A stretch of 5,546 bases of DNA from Chloroflexota bacterium (GTDB lineage: Bacteria > Chloroflexota > UBA5177 > JANWHV01). This document shows, piece by piece, positions 1 through 5,546 of this stretch. Each line of letters begins with the position of its first letter. Position 1 is the stretch's first letter. Location of the stretch: positions 1 through 5,546 of the forward strand of contig JANWHV010000145.1 of the NCBI GenBank assembly GCA_025450255.1. The letters are read 5' to 3'. A program made the translations under genes and the position numbers. The notes below the pieces were generated by a model. That model had not been told where the DNA came from and did not search any database. It saw nothing but the letters and a program-made list of their open reading frames with translations.

Positions 1-897
1 CCGACCCGGCTCATCCATATCGACCTTGATCCGTACGAAATCGGCAAGAATTATCCCACCGAGATCGGGATCGTGGGCGATGCCCATGCCACCCTGGAAG
101 ATCTGCTGGTGGCGCTCCGCGACCTCCGCCCGCCACGCGATTATCGAACAACCCCCTACTTCGCGCACATTCAGGATCTCAAGCGCCAGTGGGACGAGGC
201 GCTCCGCCCCACCAGGGAAAGCACCGCCAGTCCCATGGCCATCTCGCGGGTGCTGGCGGAGGCGCGGCGGGTGCTGGACCGCGACGCCATCGTGGTTACC
301 GGCGCCGGCAATCCGCAAAGCCAGATCTTCACTGAGTTTCCTGTCTATGGCCCGCGCCAACACATCACGCCCGGTGGCTTTTCCGCCATGGGTTTCGAGG
401 TGCCTGGAGCGATTGGGGCCAAGCTGGCGGCGCCAAACCGCCAGGTAATCACCATCACCGGCGACGGCGGCTTCTTGCAGACCGTGCAGGAGCTGGCGAT
501 GGCCGCCCAGTACGACATTCCCGCCGTCTTCCTGGTGTGCAACAATAATGGCTGGGAGTGCATCAAGAATCTGCAGACGCATCAATTCGGCCCCGATCGG
601 GTGATCGCCACCACCTTCAAGAAGCGTGACGGCACTCCGTTCTCGGCCAACCTGGCCCGTGTGGCCGAGGGCATGGGCTGCCACGCCGAACGGATCGAGC
701 ACCCCGAACAGGTCGGCCCCGCCCTCCGCCGCGCCTTCGGCAGCGGCCGTCCTGCAGTGGTGGAAGCCTTGTGCAGCCAGGAGCAGCCATGGAATGGACT
801 GACCACCACCGGCTGGTGGGATGTGACCGTTCCCGCCTACCACGAGGACGCGCGCGCCCGCTACGAGGCCGCGCGCAAGGAGGAGTCGCTGACGTGA
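1..897 (+). CDS. Thiamine-diphosphate-dependent enzyme, IolD-like (C-terminal part, 5' end outside window)
   Basis: The frame is open from base 1 and gives 298 residues before TGA, so this is the C-terminal half of a protein that would be about 600 residues or more if of usual family length. The ThDP-binding signature is visible: GDGG at visible residues 154-157, then after about 24 residues NNN (181-183), the Mg-diphosphate motif of the acetolactate synthase superfamily. The stretch NGWECIKNLQ and the late WWDV segment resemble IolD, 3D-(3,5/4)-trihydroxycyclohexane-1,2-dione hydrolase, more than acetolactate synthase. IolD opens the cyclic diketone of myo-inositol breakdown to 5-deoxyglucuronate in the cytoplasm. 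Two IolG-type dehydrogenases directly downstream agree with this. The N-terminal domain with the catalytic glutamate is not in the window, so another substrate (other 2-keto or cyclic diketone compounds) is possible. Superfamily assignment is firm; the IolD role is probable. Confidence 0.85.
   Translation, partial: PTRLIHIDLDPYEIGKNYPTEIGIVGDAHATLEDLLVALRDLRPPRDYRTTPYFAHIQDLKRQWDEALRPTRESTASPMAISRVLAEARRVLDRDAIVVTGAGNPQSQIFTEFPVYGPRQHITPGGFSAMGFEVPGAIGAKLAAPNRQVITITGDGGFLQTVQELAMAAQYDIPAVFLVCNNNGWECIKNLQTHQFGPDRVIATTFKKRDGTPFSANLARVAEGMGCHAERIEHPEQVGPALRRAFGSGRPAVVEALCSQEQPWNGLTTTGWWDVTVPAYHEDARARYEAARKEESLT
877..885 (+). promoter_or_regulatory. Shine-Dalgarno site that sets the GTG start of the first dehydrogenase
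   Basis: AAGGAGGAG lies inside the last codons of the ThDP enzyme gene, eight bases before GTG at 894. This near-consensus site picks the GTG over an ATG at 771 in the same frame, which would add 41 residues that do not belong to the dehydrogenase fold and overlap the upstream gene far more. Confidence 0.85.
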
Positions 898-1919
898 CCA
901 CCAGAGGCGATCTTGGTATCGCGGTAATCGGAGCCGGACGGATCGGCGCCCTCCACGCGCTCAACCTGGCCCGCCACACCGCGAATGCTCACCTGCCGTG
1001 GGTGGCCGACGTGGATCTCGCGGCGGCCACGCGCGCGGTCGAGGCGGCGGGGGCGGGACGAGCGACCACCGATGTGGAGGAGATCCTGGGCGACCCGGCG
1101 GTGGACGCGGTGGTGGTGGCCTCGCCCACCGATACGCACGCGGCGATTATGGTGGCGGCGGCCCAGGCGGGTAAGCATATCCTCTGTGAGAAGCCGATTG
1201 CCCTCACCCTCGAGGCGACCCGCGCGGCCATCGACGCCGTGTCGAGCAGTAGGCTGTGCGTTCAGATCGGCTTCAATCGCCGCTTTGATCCGCCGTTCGC
1301 CCAGGCAAGGGAAGCCATCGCCCGCGGCGATATCGGCGAACCCTGGATCCTCAAGCTGGTGGGGCGAGACCCGCGGATCGCCCCCCTCGGCTATCTGCGG
1401 GCCAGTGGCGGCCTATTCAAGGACCAGGCGATCCATGAGTTCGATTGTGCCCGCTGGCTGATGGACCGCGAGGTGGAAGAGGTCTACGCCGCCGGTTCGG
1501 TGCTGGTGGAACCAGCGCTGGCCGAGCTTGGCGATGTGGACACGGCGCTGACCACGCTGCGCTTCCAGGGAGGAGCGCTGGGCCTGGTAGACAATTGCCG
1601 CCAGGCGGTCTACGGCTATGACGTGCGGGCGGAGATCCATGGCTCGGCGGGGAAGCTGCTGGTCGGCTACGAGGGGCGGACGGCGGTGACGCTCCTGACG
1701 CCCAACCGGGCCTCGCATGATCATACGGACTGGTTTCTCGAACGCTTCGCCGATGCCTACCGGGCGGAACTGGCGGAGTTCGTCCAGTGCGTCGTCACCG
1801 GCTCGCCCCCGCGAGCGACGGCCGAGGACGGCTACCAGGCGCTCCGTATTGCCGTCGCCGCCGGGCGCTCGCTGCGTGAGCGGCGCGCGGTCAGACTGGA
1901 AGAGGTGCATGATGGCTAA
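894..1919 (+). CDS. Gfo/Idh/MocA family NAD-dependent oxidoreductase, inositol 2-dehydrogenase-like (first copy)
   Basis: The product has 341 residues, the usual length for IolG-type inositol dehydrogenases. The N-terminal Rossmann fold shows GAGRIG (13-18), and the second strand ends in acidic residues (ADVD, 38-41), which usually means NAD rather than NADP. The family EKP motif is at 99-101 with catalytic Lys100. The segment from 171 (SGGLFKDQAIHEFD) supplies Asp177 and His181, matching the Lys/Asp/His catalytic triad known from IolG. It probably oxidises a cyclitol such as myo-inositol to the 2-keto form in the cytoplasm. GTG overlaps the upstream TGA (GTGA), so translation is probably coupled to the ThDP enzyme. 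The gene end overlaps the next dehydrogenase by eight bases. Substrate is inferred from context; a sugar or other polyol is possible because the family is broad. Confidence 0.88.
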   Translation: MTTRGDLGIAVIGAGRIGALHALNLARHTANAHLPWVADVDLAAATRAVEAAGAGRATTDVEEILGDPAVDAVVVASPTDTHAAIMVAAAQAGKHILCEKPIALTLEATRAAIDAVSSSRLCVQIGFNRRFDPPFAQAREAIARGDIGEPWILKLVGRDPRIAPLGYLRASGGLFKDQAIHEFDCARWLMDREVEEVYAAGSVLVEPALAELGDVDTALTTLRFQGGALGLVDNCRQAVYGYDVRAEIHGSAGKLLVGYEGRTAVTLLTPNRASHDHTDWFLERFADAYRAELAEFVQCVVTGSPPRATAEDGYQALRIAVAAGRSLRERRAVRLEEVHDG

Positions 1920-2919
1920 GACAGTGCGCGTCGCGGCAATCGGCGTCGGCCGGCTGGGCGCCTTGCACGCGCGAAACCTGGCCACCGCCATCCCCGGAGC
2001 CGCCCTGGCCATGGTCGTGGACAGTGACGGCCAGGCCGCGCGACGGGTCGGGGAGGCGCTTGGGGTGCCGCACCACACGGACCTCGATGCCGCGTTATCG
2101 GACCCGACCATCGACGCGGTGGCGATCAGCACCGCCAGCGACGCGCACCCGGCCCAGATCATAGCCGCCGCCCAGGCCGGCAAGGCCATCTTCTGCGAGA
2201 AGCCGCTGGCGCTCTCGCTGGCCGATGCCGACCAGGCGCTGGAGGCGGTGAAGCGAGCCGGCGTGCTCCTGCAAGTCGGCCATATGCGCCGGTACGACCC
2301 GGCCTATCGCGAAGCCCATCGCCTCATCGGCGAGGGAGCGATTGGCCGTCCCTTCATGTTCCGCGCCCTCTCGCTGGACGGATCGATCTCATCATCGCGC
2401 GATTTTCTGGTCCGTTGCGGCGGCATTTTGGTAGACGTGGCCTTGCATGACTTCGATCTTGCCCGCTGGCTGATGGGCTCGGAGATTGTCGAGGTCCAGG
2501 CCACCGGCGCCGTACTCTCGCACGAAACCCTGCGCGAGGTGGACGACGTTGATACGGCGGTGGTCACTCTCCGCTTCGCCAATGGCGGCCTCGGGGTAGT
2601 GCAGGCCAGCCACACCGCCGTGTACGGCTACGATATCCAGACCGAGGTGAGCGGAGACAAGGGCGCGGTGCGCGCGGGCGAGCTTCGCCAATCAGCTATC
2701 TGGCGCTACGAGAGCGGCGGGCGCGTCTCCCACGATACGGTTCCCGACTTCCTGGCGCGTTTCCAGCGCGCGTACCTCGACGAGCTTATCGACTGGATAG
2801 GCTGTATCCGCGAGGGGCGTGCCCCCCTTGCCGGCGGCGCCGACGCCCGAGCGGCCCTGGCGGTGGCGCTGGCCGCCCGCCAAGCGCTCCAGGAAGGGCG
2901 GGCGGTGTCGCTCGGCTAG
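1912..2919 (+). CDS. Gfo/Idh/MocA family NAD-dependent oxidoreductase, inositol 2-dehydrogenase-like (second copy)
   Basis: The product has 335 residues and is homologous to the preceding protein over its full length, but clearly diverged, so this is not a recent duplication. It has GVGRLG (11-16), an acidic end of strand two (VVDSD, 35-39) suggesting NAD, EKP at 96-98 with Lys97, and VDVALHDFD (174-182) with Asp175 and His179. These positions nearly coincide with the Lys97/Asp172/His176 triad of characterised IolG. Two adjacent ATGs are possible, 1909 and 1912. I chose 1912 because the AGAGG stretch (1901-1905) is then six bases away, and the upstream TAA (1917-1919) overlaps by eight bases. 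A paired enzyme may act on a different stereoisomer (scyllo- or D-chiro-inositol), or in the reductive direction; that is inference. It is the last visible gene of the operon. Confidence 0.88.
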   Translation: MAKTVRVAAIGVGRLGALHARNLATAIPGAALAMVVDSDGQAARRVGEALGVPHHTDLDAALSDPTIDAVAISTASDAHPAQIIAAAQAGKAIFCEKPLALSLADADQALEAVKRAGVLLQVGHMRRYDPAYREAHRLIGEGAIGRPFMFRALSLDGSISSSRDFLVRCGGILVDVALHDFDLARWLMGSEIVEVQATGAVLSHETLREVDDVDTAVVTLRFANGGLGVVQASHTAVYGYDIQTEVSGDKGAVRAGELRQSAIWRYESGGRVSHDTVPDFLARFQRAYLDELIDWIGCIREGRAPLAGGADARAALAVALAARQALQEGRAVSLG

Positions 2920-2986
2920 GGTGGAACCAGGTCGTATATTTTGATACCCCGACTGTGGGCGGGTGGCAGCGCCGGGCCGAGGGCGA

Positions 2987-3010
2987 CGGGTACCCGCGTG
3001 CGGGTGTTCG
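2987..3010 (+). terminator. Hairpin after the dehydrogenase operon, possible weak terminator
   Basis: The stem pairs 2987-2996 with 3001-3010 around the loop CGTG. All ten pairs form in RNA, seven Watson-Crick and three G-U. It begins 68 bases after the stop of the second dehydrogenase and ends before the next promoter, a sensible place for an operon end. No run of T follows (the next bases are AGTCAATTC), so it is not a standard intrinsic terminator. It could also be an RNA 3'-end stabiliser or chance in GC-rich sequence. Confidence 0.3.
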
Positions 3011-3031
3011 AGTCAATTCAAATCAAGCCGA

Positions 3032-3059
3032 CTGAAAAAGCATTTGGGTTTGGTATAGT
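3032..3059 (+). promoter_or_regulatory. Sigma-70-type promoter with extended -10 for the 204-residue gene
   Basis: CTGAAA (3032-3037, four of six matches to TTGACA) is followed after 16 bases by TATAGT (3054-3059, five of six matches to TATAAT). The -10 is preceded by TGG (3051-3053), giving the TGN extended -10 element. Transcription would start near 3066, leaving a leader of roughly 45 bases before the ATG at 3110. Three tandem TCAAN units (TCAAT, TCAAA, TCAAG, 3013-3027) lie just upstream of the -35 and could be a binding site or chance. The region is AT-rich relative to its surroundings. This indicates that the next gene is expressed apart from the inositol-type operon. Confidence 0.55.
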
Positions 3060-3097
3060 CGATCTTAGAGGCCCATCAAACTCCGGCATGAGTGCGC

Positions 3098-3104
3098 GGA
3101 GGAG
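3098..3104 (+). promoter_or_regulatory. Shine-Dalgarno site that sets the ATG start of the 204-residue gene
   Basis: GGAGGAG ends five bases before ATG 3110. An in-frame GTG at 3092 lies upstream of this site and would read through it, so the ATG is the better start. Confidence 0.8.
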
Positions 3105-3109
3105 AATAC

Positions 3110-3724
3110 ATGGAAAACGCCGCAGGTCACGAGGCCGGCCTTAGTCTAAAGCAACTTGCCCAAGAGGAAGAACGCCTCTTGGCTATCGTGAAAACTGTTC
3201 GGAATCTACCAGAGCCTGACCTCAGATTAAATGCCCTCGACGTTTTTGCGTCGTACCGCCAGGTCCACGCGGCTTATGCAGATATGCTTGCCAACCCTCT
3301 GAACGGCGCCGAGGCCCTAAAGCGGGCGCTGTTCCTCCAGTGGACCGCCGCTTTGGAGCCGCCCTTCCTCACGGGAATCGTCAGCCCTCTTGGATCCGCC
3401 TTTGCGGAGCCGGACTTCCTCGCTGAAATGGTCAGGATCGACCGGCTGCTGGAGCGGAAAGTCCTTGAGGAACTTGAGTCAGTACTCGCGAATCAACGGT
3501 TGGACCATGAAGGTACCCTGATGCTTGGTTGGTACGATTCAGTCTGGGAGTTCTACTTTGATCCGTTTCCTGGTCTTCCACACCTAGCTCGTGCAAGAGT
3601 AGTCAAGAATCCTGACATACATCTTGCTGCCGCGATGAGCGAGGAATCCCTGCGCGGGCGGGGCCAGATGGGTGAGTATTTCAGCGAGATGCTTCGAGGT
3701 CGGGCACGCCGTGGTGCTCCGTAG
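3110..3724 (+). CDS. Hypothetical protein, 204 residues, family not recognised
   Basis: I do not recognise this protein. It is soluble in appearance, with no signal peptide or membrane segment. Residues 11-60 (LSLKQLAQEEERLLAIV onward) and 65-82 look helical, followed by a proline-containing turn (84-102). A charged helix spans about 103-127 (IDRLLERKVLEELESVL). An aromatic-rich patch with W141, Y142, W146, F148, Y149, F150 and F153 follows, then an arginine-rich end (182-202). It has its own promoter and strong ribosome site and is separated from both neighbours, so it is probably a single-gene unit. Codons such as TTA, CTA, AGA and ATA are commoner here than in the operon to the left, which suggests a different history, possibly horizontal acquisition. 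That it is a real gene is supported by the start signals and length; no function can be assigned. Confidence 0.75.
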   Translation: MENAAGHEAGLSLKQLAQEEERLLAIVKTVRNLPEPDLRLNALDVFASYRQVHAAYADMLANPLNGAEALKRALFLQWTAALEPPFLTGIVSPLGSAFAEPDFLAEMVRIDRLLERKVLEELESVLANQRLDHEGTLMLGWYDSVWEFYFDPFPGLPHLARARVVKNPDIHLAAAMSEESLRGRGQMGEYFSEMLRGRARRGAP

Positions 3725-3758
3725 CGAATCACCTGGCCAGCTCTTGGCAGTCGGCGAG

Positions 3759-3779
3759 ATCAGCGAGAGTCTCATTGAT
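3759..3779. repeat. Imperfect 21-base dyad downstream of the hypothetical gene
   Basis: ATCA (3759-3762) and GAGA (3765-3768) are mirrored by TCTC (3770-3773) and TGAT (3776-3779) around a single central G, so eight of ten positions pair. The one-base centre makes it a poor RNA hairpin and more like a protein-binding dyad. It lies 35 bases after the stop of the hypothetical gene. Chance is possible. Confidence 0.25.
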
Positions 3780-3797
3780 GCAGACGCGCCATTTACG

Positions 3798-3902
3798 CTA
3801 CACCAGCACGGCGCAGGGTATACGGACTGAGCCGAGAGTTGGAAGGCCCGCGATATCCTCACGGGATGGCGCGCGAGCCAAGAACTCAATAACCTCGCTC
3901 AT
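3798..3902 (-). pseudogene. Possible remnant of a small antitoxin-like gene
   Basis: On the minus strand an ATG at 3902 begins a 34-residue frame starting MSEVIEFLARAPSREDI, ending at TAG (3800-3798). This start resembles the N-terminus of a small protein family of about 70 residues, typically beginning like MSKVLDFIAxxPTPEQIIAFRPS. I recall such proteins beside toxin-like genes; this is memory, not a search. After EDI the match is lost in this frame but continues as AFQLSAQSV in another frame, as a frameshift would produce. No ribosome site precedes the ATG, and the charged C-terminal half of the family is missing. It therefore looks like a decayed fragment if real. A chance frame is the main alternative. 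Confidence 0.28.
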
Positions 3903-4127
3903 CGGGCCGTAGAATCCATGGCGTGGACGTCGGTTGCTCGTCCGTGCATGTGCGCTCTGCCGCGGCGGGTAAGGTTTCACACGGCGGCGCGGTCGACACC
4001 AGGCAGGCGCTCCCAAAATGGGGATAGTGTAGAGGCGCCACGCCGGTATACCCTTGTCGGAGGAGCCCTGTCTCCTGGCGCCGGATCATCGCGGCCGCGG
4101 GGCGACGAGCGAAAGTGAACGATACTT

Positions 4128-5381
4128 TTGGACATACGAACCGAGTGCTTGCTGTTCGCGCTCTGCTTGCTGGTCCTTAGTGGCAGCCTACTGCTCATAA
4201 GACGCGTCTCTCCCCCCGACTTGAAGGGAATCTCCCGTTGGGCGCTAGGGGATGGCGCGCTGGCGCTGGGCTTTCTCTTCCTCGGGTTGCGCGGCGCCAT
4301 CCCTACCACCCTCTCCATCGTCGGGGCCAATACGATCATTATCATGGCCCTGGCCTGCTATCATCACGCCCTCAAGGAGTTTGATGGACAGCGGCCAGGA
4401 GCATCGCTCTATGTGGCCGTAATGGGCGTTGGCGCGGCGTTTGTCTACTTTCAATGGGCGCAAGCGGATATGGCGGTCCGCACGGTGCTCTTGTCCGCCG
4501 CCGTGGCCTACGCTGGTGTCGGCTGTGCCCAGGCCGTGCCGGCGCGCAAGATCTTCCCACCCATGCTCGGCCGGCGCCTGATCGGCGGCGCCTTTATCGG
4601 CTTGACGGTATTGATGGTCCTCCGGGGTATCGTGATCGTGATCACCCGGCCAACGCAGGAGAATCTGCTGACCCCGAATCCGATGAACGTGATTATGTGT
4701 GTCTTCGTCTTCATCATTGTCATCCTGATCAATATCGGCTTCATGCTCATGTGCAACGACCGAGTAGCGGCGGAGAACAGACAGCTAGCGGTGACCGATT
4801 CGCTGACCCAGACCTATAATCGGCGCTCTATCGATGCGCTAGTCCAGGCGGAACTCGACCACGCTAGGTTGCATGGATGCTCGCTCGTGGTCCTGTTTAT
4901 CGATATCGATCACTTCAAGCGCGTCAACGATACCTACGGCCATGCCGCGGGCGACGCGCTATTGCGGGAGTTCGCGCGGGTGGCCCGCCGGCACATTCGC
5001 GCCGACGATGTACTTGGCCGCTACGGCGGCGAGGAGTTTCTCGCGGTCTTGCGGCACACGCCGCTCGAGGAGGCAGAACGGATCGCCGAACGGCTCCGGG
5101 ACGCCGCGGCGACGATAATATTGGAGCCGCTCAGCCAGGCACGGGTGACGATTAGTATCGGCGTGGCCGTTGCCGGCTCGTATGGCTATGATCGCGATCA
5201 GTTGATCCGGCGCGCCGACCACGCCCTCTACGCGGCAAAGAAGCGCGGACGTAACCGGGTCGTGGTAGACGCGCCCGCCGACCCTACCCGCGGCAGCCCT
5301 GCCTATAGCCCCGCCGGCGCGATCCTGGGCATGCATGGCTGGGCCGGCGGCGATCTACCGGCCGGTGATGGCGCTCACTAA
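4128..5381 (+). CDS. Membrane-bound diguanylate cyclase (seven-helix N-terminus plus GGDEF domain)
   Basis: The 417-residue product should make cyclic di-GMP from two GTP at the inner membrane. Hydrophobic segments lie at about 5-25, 36-54, 60-82, 92-109, 116-136, 149-172 and 187-208, suggesting seven membrane helices and no large periplasmic domain. The GGDEF domain follows from about 215 to 380: TDSLTQTYNRR (223-233), the metal-binding FIDIDHFKRVND (257-268, Asp259), and the signature GGEEF (300-304). RADD at 291-294 matches the RxxD inhibitory site at the usual distance, so product feedback is expected. A tail of about 37 residues rich in Pro, Gly and Ala follows. No EAL or HD-GYP domain is present. 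The start is TTG 4128 because an in-frame stop at 4116-4118 and no better ATG leave little choice, but its ribosome site is weak. The sensed signal is unknown. Confidence 0.9.
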   Translation: MDIRTECLLFALCLLVLSGSLLLIRRVSPPDLKGISRWALGDGALALGFLFLGLRGAIPTTLSIVGANTIIIMALACYHHALKEFDGQRPGASLYVAVMGVGAAFVYFQWAQADMAVRTVLLSAAVAYAGVGCAQAVPARKIFPPMLGRRLIGGAFIGLTVLMVLRGIVIVITRPTQENLLTPNPMNVIMCVFVFIIVILINIGFMLMCNDRVAAENRQLAVTDSLTQTYNRRSIDALVQAELDHARLHGCSLVVLFIDIDHFKRVNDTYGHAAGDALLREFARVARRHIRADDVLGRYGGEEFLAVLRHTPLEEAERIAERLRDAAATIILEPLSQARVTISIGVAVAGSYGYDRDQLIRRADHALYAAKKRGRNRVVVDAPADPTRGSPAYSPAGAILGMHGWAGGDLPAGDGAH

Positions 5382-5453
5382 AAGGCCCCGACAGGCGGAC
5401 GGGCTGGCTTGACCTGCTGGACGAGTTGGAGATATGCACCACGCGCCTTAGCT

Positions 5454-5546
5454 ATGGCTGTGGGTAAAGACGATAACCTTCTGAGTCGTCTGCGCGATGC
5501 AGCGGAGTGTGCCTTTGATCAGGGCGCAATTGGACGTGAAATGCGC
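5454..5546 (+). CDS. Start of an unrecognised gene, cut by the window edge
   Basis: ATG 5454 opens a frame that runs 31 codons to the last base, starting MAVGKDDNLLSRLRDAAECA. The composition is protein-like, with an amphipathic helix suggested, but the family is not recognisable from so little. It begins 72 bases after the cyclase stop. No good ribosome site precedes it. TTGACC (5409-5414) could be a -35 element, but I see no matching -10. A five-codon frame (ATG 5434 to TAG 5451) sits directly upstream. Confidence 0.4.
   Translation, partial: MAVGKDDNLLSRLRDAAECAFDQGAIGREMR

Larger units (their letters stand above)
3725..4127. other. Non-coding stretch between the hypothetical gene and the diguanylate cyclase
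   Basis: About 400 bases hold no convincing intact gene on either strand; the open frames present are short and lack ribosome sites. What can be seen is an imperfect dyad (3759-3779), a possible minus-strand relic (3798-3902), and a possible folded segment (4034-4082) with GGCGCC arms enclosing an AGGAG/CTCCT hairpin. No clear promoter for the cyclase was found. No tRNA, insertion-sequence ends or CRISPR-like repeats were seen. Confidence 0.6.

Noticed and set aside
771..893. An upstream in-frame ATG (771) for the first dehydrogenase, giving a 41-residue extension.
   Set aside because: The extension overlaps the ThDP enzyme gene, does not resemble a Rossmann start, and GTG 894 has a near-perfect ribosome site and the usual family length.
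1413..2189. A 258-codon open frame on the minus strand, antisense to the two dehydrogenases.
   Set aside because: The plus strand carries full catalytic motifs of known enzymes here; long antisense frames are expected opposite GC-rich genes.
2935..2940. TATATT as a -10 element just after the dehydrogenase operon.
   Set aside because: No -35 at a suitable distance and no TG extension; the promoter at 3032-3059 is much better.
3001..3027. GTTCGAGTC looks like a tRNA T-loop (TTCGANTC).
   Set aside because: The flanking five bases do not pair as a T-stem, and no anticodon arm, D-loop or acceptor stem can be built upstream.
3918..4118. A 66-codon plus-strand frame in the gap before the cyclase.
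   Set aside because: It has no ribosome site, and its Arg/Pro/Ser-rich composition is typical of out-of-frame GC-rich DNA.
5434..5451. A five-codon frame (MHHAP) upstream of the last gene as a leader peptide.
   Set aside because: Too short to support, with a poorly spaced GGAG; no attenuator structure is visible.

Overview
The window comes from a GC-rich bacterium. Coding regions are strongly G/C-biased at third positions, Shine-Dalgarno sequences are clear, and GTG and TTG starts appear next to ATG. The sequence does not fix the phylum. The diguanylate cyclase N-terminus recalls membrane cyclases I associate with Proteobacteria, while a small antisense relic recalls a short protein family I associate with Cyanobacteria and Chloroflexota. 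I would not choose between them.

Left part (1-2919): a tightly packed plus-strand operon that enters the window mid-gene. It holds the C-terminal part of a thiamine-diphosphate enzyme most like IolD of inositol catabolism. Two different full-length Gfo/Idh/MocA oxidoreductases of the IolG (inositol 2-dehydrogenase) type follow. All three genes overlap by a few bases, so translation is probably coupled. The simplest reading is part of an inositol or related cyclitol/sugar catabolic operon: the dehydrogenases oxidise cyclitols to inososes and the ThDP enzyme opens the ring diketone later in the pathway. The exact substrates are inferred.

Middle (2920-4127): composition becomes less GC-rich. 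A 190-base gap holds a hairpin and a good extended -10 promoter. A 204-residue protein of unknown function follows, with more A/T-ending codons than its neighbours. Next come about 400 bases without a convincing intact gene. They contain a possible minus-strand remnant of an antitoxin-like small gene, a short dyad, and a possible folded leader before the next gene.

Right part (4128-5546): a membrane diguanylate cyclase with about seven N-terminal helices and a GGDEF domain that has both the active site (GGEEF) and the product-inhibition site (RxxD). It is followed by the start of an unrecognised gene cut by the window edge.

The left operon is ordinary metabolism. I see no CRISPR array, transposase, integrase, rRNA or tRNA gene. 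No convincing new multi-gene system is visible; the least explained part is the region around 2987-4127.
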